A stretch of DNA of 64,000 nucleotides from Mesostigma viride. Its lineage: Eukaryota > Streptophyta > Mesostigmatophyceae > Mesostigmatales > Mesostigmataceae. The notes beneath the pieces are model-generated. The model made no database searches. It worked only from the letters and a program-made list of their open reading frames with translations, and was not told where the DNA came from. The translations under genes were made by a program, and so were the position numbers. Shown here piece after piece: positions 56,326 to 64,000 of the stretch; positions within the stretch are counted from its first letter, which is position 1, and every line of letters begins with the position of its first letter. The DNA lies in NCBI GenBank assembly GCA_009746045.1, contig RPFO01000164.1, forward strand, positions 4,004,765 to 4,068,764. The letters run 5' to 3'.

Positions 56326-57150
56326 AGACCAAGGGCGGTGTCCACCTGACTGGTTCGGGCAAGATGTCCTACAAATGCTATACGACTCAAATGACTAGGC
56401 AGACTTTTTCAGTGGTTTCCCATTTGCGGGTATTTCCTCGTAAATGGTGGGAGAGCGATCGCAGCAATGGTGCTTACCCCCAGACACTCCCGGCCAGAGG
56501 CTCGAAACACACGCCCTGATCAAGCAAGCTGTTTCCGGCCCCACCGTCTAGACCTGTCATCTAGTCGCTCTACACATAAGCCAGCCATAATTTCAACGCA
56601 CAAGGCTACAAATTTCCATCACCATTCATATTCATCATCCTGAACGACTCGAACACGCGGACAAGATAACGGCAGGCTCGAGCTACCATGGTCCGGATTC
56701 TCCCGATTTCTGGCCTGCGCTGGTTGTCTCCTTGATATTCAGCGCTGCCTAATCTCATCGGAAATGCTAGGCATACCCTTACACCCTCATACCAAAGACT
56801 CTCGAGTGACCTATGCGTGGAATTAAAATCCCACGTACGTTGAGGGCCTGTCGAAGCATCCTAGTTACTCGGTACGTGCAGTTCAGCCGGGTGGCCAGCT
56901 GGTCGATCCACGTGAGCTCTAGCGCCTATGCATGCCTCGGCGCCCCATATGTGATTGCACCGTGGGGACCAAGACCTTGGAGAGCACTCACTAATTGCGG
57001 TCCTCGCCGAGGTCCTTCGAGTGCCAGGAGGTGTTGAGAGAGCGGCCGGAGCCTAGCCCAGGCCGGCCAGACCGATGCGTGTGTCCACATTGTCGGCCGT
57101 GTCAAGGAGCATGCTCCTTGGCAACAGTTGAAGCGATCACGGAACTGCAC
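56326..57150 (-). pseudogene. Minus-strand reverse-transcriptase remnant interrupted by a dispersed repeat
   Basis: 57150-56744 (FRDRF near 57148, then LTRPTMWTH, and the region parallel to 42260-42700) and 56400-56326 (AAATGCTAT and GGCCAGACCAAGGGCGG, parallel to 42735-42785) are parts of one RT copy. They are separated by about 340 bp containing the 56456-56736 repeat. Stops throughout. Confidence 0.65.
56456..56736 (+). mobile_element. Dispersed repeat, second copy of the fold-back element's right part
   Basis: About 90% identical to 13199-13480, from ATGGTGCT and GACACTCCCGGCC to GCGCTGGTTGTCTCCTTG. It sits within an RT pseudogene, which shows that it is mobile, or moved with a mobile unit. 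The left inverted terminus present at 13001 is missing here. Confidence 0.65.
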
Positions 57151-57660
57151 CTCAGAACGGGTGCATGAGTTTCATTAATTACTTACTGAATTAACATCGT
57201 GTCGGAGCTTGCACACCAGTATATCAATTAAACAAATATATGGACATATTTTAAACGATAATTTAATTTACATCATGGCTGCATTATCGTATGTTGCCAA
57301 GATCGATATTATAATCACTGCGCAGTCCTGACACTGCTCAAATTGTGCCCGTCTCCTGCAATCCAGAGCTCTTGCATGTGTTCCGATCCAAGGCTTTACA
57401 AGTCTGACCACAGATTCAAAAGTCGGGGCAAAAAATGTAGCAGGTTCGGCTCCCTCTGGACTAAGATAAATTCCAGCTCTGGCCTAAGCGCGTGCACGAA
57501 GCCAACTGTAATTTTTCTTTAGAAAGACAAGAGTCCCAAGCGAAACAGTGGACCTATGGGCCGCACCTCTAGACATGCTATCTCGCAGCTGCCTCATGGA
57601 TCCCTGTTGGCTACTGGCTGCAGATCATCCGCCAAGTATAACGGTAGAGATGCGGAGCAT
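57151..57660. other. Interval downstream of the DJ-1/PfpI gene
   Basis: AT-rich to 57330, no gene seen. TTACA at about 57394 on the + strand gives TGTAA on the gene strand, about 265 nt beyond the stop of the DJ-1/PfpI gene. Confidence 0.4.
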
Positions 57661-60160
57661 CTAGCGCTTGACGGCCTCCAGCTGCTTCCCGAACGTCTCG
57701 TTGAAAAGCGGCAGCATGCCCGGGTGCTTTCCGCACACGAGGGGCAGGTCCACCACGATCTCGGCCGTGCCCTCACCCTCATACACGACGTTGCCGCCCG
57801 CATTCTCCACGTCAGGGACACTGACAGGGACGCGTGGGGCATTGGGTCACCACAGCAGTGCACAGGAAATCAGTGTAAGGTGGCAGTGAAAAGGAAGGGA
57901 AATTGTGAGTTGCAGGCAAGGTTGCAGAAAGGCAAGGTGAGCAATGCTATCAGGTGGCGAGCCTACAAACTACTCCAGATTTATTATCTCCCTACCATGG
58001 AAATAGCAAGCGCCGGCTTGAAATCCACCCTCTACGCTCACCTGCGTCTGCGCCATGATCAGACACCTCATGACATATTGATCCACCCTTTCTTGACTCC
58101 CGACCTGACCATAACAACCCACCCCCATCATATTCCCGTAGTCTCCCCTCCTGTCCATTGCTTCCTATATGCCCATATTGATCCACCCTTTCTTGACTCC
58201 TGACCTAACCATAACAACCCACCCCCATCATATTCCCCTAGTCTCCCCTCCTGTCCGTTGCTTCCTGTTCCAGCAGAGTTCCTCCGCCCTTCAACCTCAA
58301 ACCCGTACTTGTAACTCCAGGGATCTGCCCAGAAATCTGCCCGCCCAGAGATCTGCTGCATGCTAGTGAAGCATGCCAATGTGCTACATAAGCTCCCACG
58401 CTGCACGCCAGCAAAATATGCCCGTGTCATCTCATCATCAACATCATCAACCCCCACCGGTGCGCAGCCAAAGACGTACATGTTGTGCGCGCAAGTCACG
58501 CGGCGTCCCTTCAGCATGTCGGGGTCGGCGCAGAAGAGCCACAGGCTGTGGCAGATGTGGCCCGTGAGCACGTTGGCCTTGAGCGCCTTGCGGCAGAACT
58601 CGACCGCGGGCGCGTCGTTCTTCTTGCCCTTCCACACCGCGGGCTGGTAGCGCAGGCGGTCCGTGGCTGGTGGGGGGAAGGGCATATGGGTAGTTGAAAT
58701 ACCATGCAGCCGGCATCCAGGGGGGGGGTTGCATGTGGGAAGGTGCATGCGGGGAGGTGCATGCAGCAAAGGAGTAGAAGCAATTGGAAGAGGGGGGAGA
58801 GGGGGGTGGGGAGGGGATGGGCGCTAATGAGGGCACGTCGATGGTTATGATAGACAAGCAGACGAGAATATGACACATGTTGAGAAGCATGAAACACAGC
58901 ACACACTTCATATGCCTGTGCTCTTTTTCCAGAGACAACACCCTTTGACCATGACCAGGTGGACGCGCATGGCTGGCAAGGAGGAAGCCAACCGTGGCCA
59001 AACTGCAGTGAACAGCAGTAAGCGCAGTGAGCAGCGGGCGCAATATGGCATTCTCCACAATGGGTGAGCGCGAGAAAGGGTGGGTGGTGGCCGTGGTAGT
59101 GGTAAAAAGACTGGCATGTATGGCTCAGTGCATATGCGCCAAGTAATACTGCTTCGCATGATGTGCCATCCCGTGCCACCAACATGATTCACGGAAAACT
59201 CTCTCAAACTAAAAGGCTTTCTTGAAATGCCGATTTCCTAGTAAACAATATCTTTCGGTAGAACACACACCTATGCAAGCGCGTAACAGGGGTGGTGTGA
59301 GGGGCAGGGGAAATAACAAAAGTTGCAACACATGATAGCAATTACAAACCAACAGCGTTAAAAAAAAAATGGTTTCGTCACAAAACGACAAGGAACCAAT
59401 GCAAGAGTGGCAAACCATCCATAAAACGACTGCAATGCTTAAACGCAGGATCCATCACCCCTCTGCCATCCATGCATACATGCAGACAATCCCACGCACG
59501 AAATGCACAAAAGTTTTAGAAGGGGCTGGAAAAGCAAACCCTTTAGTGACCAACGAGGAAAACCCATTAAGCCAATGAATTTAATTCCCGCCCGCATCGG
59601 GCATGCCATCAAATCAAATAACCGACCACAGCGAACTTACCGTAAGCACCGATGACCAAAATAGCGGCGTAGTCCGTTGGCTGCACCTTGCTGACGCACG
59701 CGTGGACGAGCACACTTTCCTCGATGACGCTTTCGTTCGGGTTGGAGGTGAACACAAGATGCGGCTGACCCCACAGGTACGAGACATATTCAACGTCATA
59801 CCCGGCCTTGGTGTAGTAATCATTGTAGCTCCTGTACTCAAACGGATCGAAATGCTCCTCTACCATCACTGCGATCTTTCCCTTAGCCATGCCGGTCGCG
59901 CTTGGAAAGTAGCCCACTTTAGGAGGCGGTGCAACGCTGATGTACGCACAACGGGCTGTCAGGGATGATTCCTTGCAGACCGCCTTAGCACTCAACGGGG
60001 CCGCGATGGCGACGCTTTCACCAAGGAACCGTGACCTAGCCAAAGCAGGCACAGGTTGCCGAGAAACGGCGCTACCAGCGCGCTTCACCGAGGCAGAGCA
60101 TTTAGTGGGGGCGATCCTGTTAACAGCGGGGACATTGAGGCAAGCAACAGCGTGAGACAT
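57661..60160 (-). CDS. DJ-1/PfpI-family protein, probably organelle-targeted
   Basis: Three minus-strand exons: 60160-59641, 58666-58480 and 57820-57661 (stop TAG). Introns are GT-AG (donors GTAAGT and GTACGT), and all joins keep frame, for 288 residues. The first 90 or so are rich in Ala, Ser, Arg and Val and resemble a plastid transit peptide. The mature part begins KGKIAVMVEEHFDPFEY and has the class I amidotransferase-like fold signatures ILVIGAYATDRLRYQP, then the nucleophile elbow LTGHICHSLWLF with its Cys, and RRVTCAHNIVPDVENAGGN. The family includes PfpI proteases, DJ-1 deglycase-like proteins and chaperones; which activity applies here cannot be read from sequence. Intron 2 carries a 103-bp tandem duplication (58075-58275). 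Divergent from the gene at 61384. Confidence 0.92.
58075..58275. repeat. About 103-bp tandem duplication in DJ-1/PfpI intron 2
   Basis: Two copies of ATTGATCCACCCTTTCTTGA through CCATCATATTCCC and GTCTCCCCTCCTGTCC, roughly 95% identical. Confidence 0.85.
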
Positions 60161-61383
60161 TTTTTACGAGAACTGACGGCACGCGGTTTTCTCTGGCCTG
60201 GTGGCGACCTTGTTAATGCGCAACAACACGCTTAAATTAAAAAAGACTTAGCGCATGGCGGTCAGGCACCGTCGTCCTGTGGCACTTGGCAAAGATCTCA
60301 TTGCCCTCGCATTGCCAGCAAAATCGGAAGATCTTACACCATGCCCAGCGAGGAAATCCATTTTACGGAAACAATGCGCATGTATACGGACTCCTGCCTG
60401 TTGAGGCCGGACTTGCCTGTTCAACGCTCTGGATGTGTCGGGCCGCGTAGTTGATTTGATGGCGAGCTGTTGAGGTCTCGAGATTCGTCATTCGGGATAT
60501 TTTGCTTCGGTTGGTATTGCAGCAGCTGTTGCAGCATGGTTGCAGGCTGTAGACGCGTGACAACTGACAGAATACTTACTGTAGTTTGAACTCTTTGGGT
60601 GGGGGGGGACAGCTTTCAGCAAGTAAAACGGGTTGTAAACTTGTAATGGAGCAGCGCACTGCACACTGCACACAGCCTGCGGCAATTCGCACCAGGAACA
60701 CGCCAGGAACGCAATTTTTTTCTTTTCCCCAAAAGGGGTTATAAAAGGTTGGTACTTCAGCAACCGTTGCCTTCCCACTAGTGCTAATACTTGTAAGGCT
60801 ACATTTTTCCCGGTTTACGCAGGGTTTACGATGTAATTTCCCCCAGAGACAGTGATGGTAGTTGGCAGGCGTCGTCAGTGTAACTCAACCATGTGTCGGT
60901 TGCGAAATCAGATAGTACCCTGAATTGCAAGGGAATTTAATAGTGTATGGCTTTCAACAGCTGGGAACTAGTGCTTTCAACAGCTACGCAGATATCGCCT
61001 CATCTTTTTAGACGTTGGCTATAAATTCCTCGAGTGCCCAGAGGGTTCATTTTCCTGGAAGAAAGCTGACAGGATGCGGTTGCACGCATGTAGATCATAC
61101 TTGCCGGGCCTGCTGGCATAAATCACCGCGGGAGAGATTCCCGGTGAATTGATTATGACACTTTGCGGCCGTCGCAATTGTCAACGGGGTGCCATGACAG
61201 GATCTTTTGGGCTGCAGAAGGTTTTAGAGGAGTGGGAGCTTACAGGAGTTAACCTGGCGACGCTGTCTGTCTCGCGCTGTCAGTCGCGACTTGTGCTACG
61301 GTATACTTGCCCCGTGTGCGCGACTTACCCCTGTTTGCGCCCGTGACCAACCCCCCTCCTGCGCATGGACATTGTACGCGAGA
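60161..61383. promoter_or_regulatory. Divergent intergenic region between the DJ-1/PfpI gene and the right-end gene
   Basis: 1.2 kb between two outward-facing start codons. No coding exon or repeat is recognised. It must contain both promoters; an upstream open frame precedes the right-hand start (61365-61412). Confidence 0.4.

Positions 61384-64000
<2,617 letters not shown>

Overview
This is nuclear DNA of a eukaryote, most likely a green alga. Most genes carry GT-AG introns. There is a plant-type (TTTAGGG)n interstitial telomere tract. A nuclear, intron-rich DNA gyrase A gene implies a plastid. The complex I subunit is of the plant/alga type. I cannot name the species. About 60% of the window is introns, tandem repeats and transposon debris, so most long antisense open frames are repeat artefacts.

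Layout of the genes: (1) the 3' part of an FKBP-type prolyl isomerase, + strand, 1280-5486, four exons that join cleanly; (2) a divergent pair, a complex I 20.9 kDa-like subunit (-, 9734-10219, two exons) and a Yar1-like ankyrin protein (+, 10993-11523, one exon); (3) a divergent pair, the oligosaccharyltransferase subunit OSTC (-, 14562-15023) and plastid-type DNA gyrase subunit A (+, about 15720-37918), for which all 24 exons could be read and joined in frame; (4) an F-box/leucine-rich-repeat protein (-, 50691-52688); (5) a divergent pair, a DJ-1/PfpI-family protein (-, 57661-60160, three exons) and a long open frame of unknown function that runs off the right edge (+, from 61384).

The gaps at 5.75-8.0 kb, 38.6-50.6 kb and 54.7-57.2 kb hold broken non-LTR retrotransposons. 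Several copies have a 5' region, an ORF1 like L1 ORF1p and a 3' end but no reverse transcriptase. Separate reverse-transcriptase fragments (YADD motif) lie at 41.5-43.1, 54.75-55.5 and 56.3-57.15 kb. Many copies share a short 3' hairpin (core CTCCCAACGG) followed by variable TTAA-, TTTAA- or GAAT-type tails.

The most unusual observation is in the gyrA introns. At several exon-intron junctions the terminal exon sequence plus its splice site has been copied repeatedly into the adjoining intron. After exon 9 three copies are each exactly 33 nt, free of stops, and bounded by an AG acceptor and a GT donor, so they could be spliced in as cassette exons without shifting the frame. Similar decayed 'exon echoes' occur after exons 5, 8 and 16 and before exons 13 and 14. 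The predicted gyrase also has Thr and Gly at the positions equivalent to E. coli GyrA Ser83 and Asp87, and a degenerate GyrA box.
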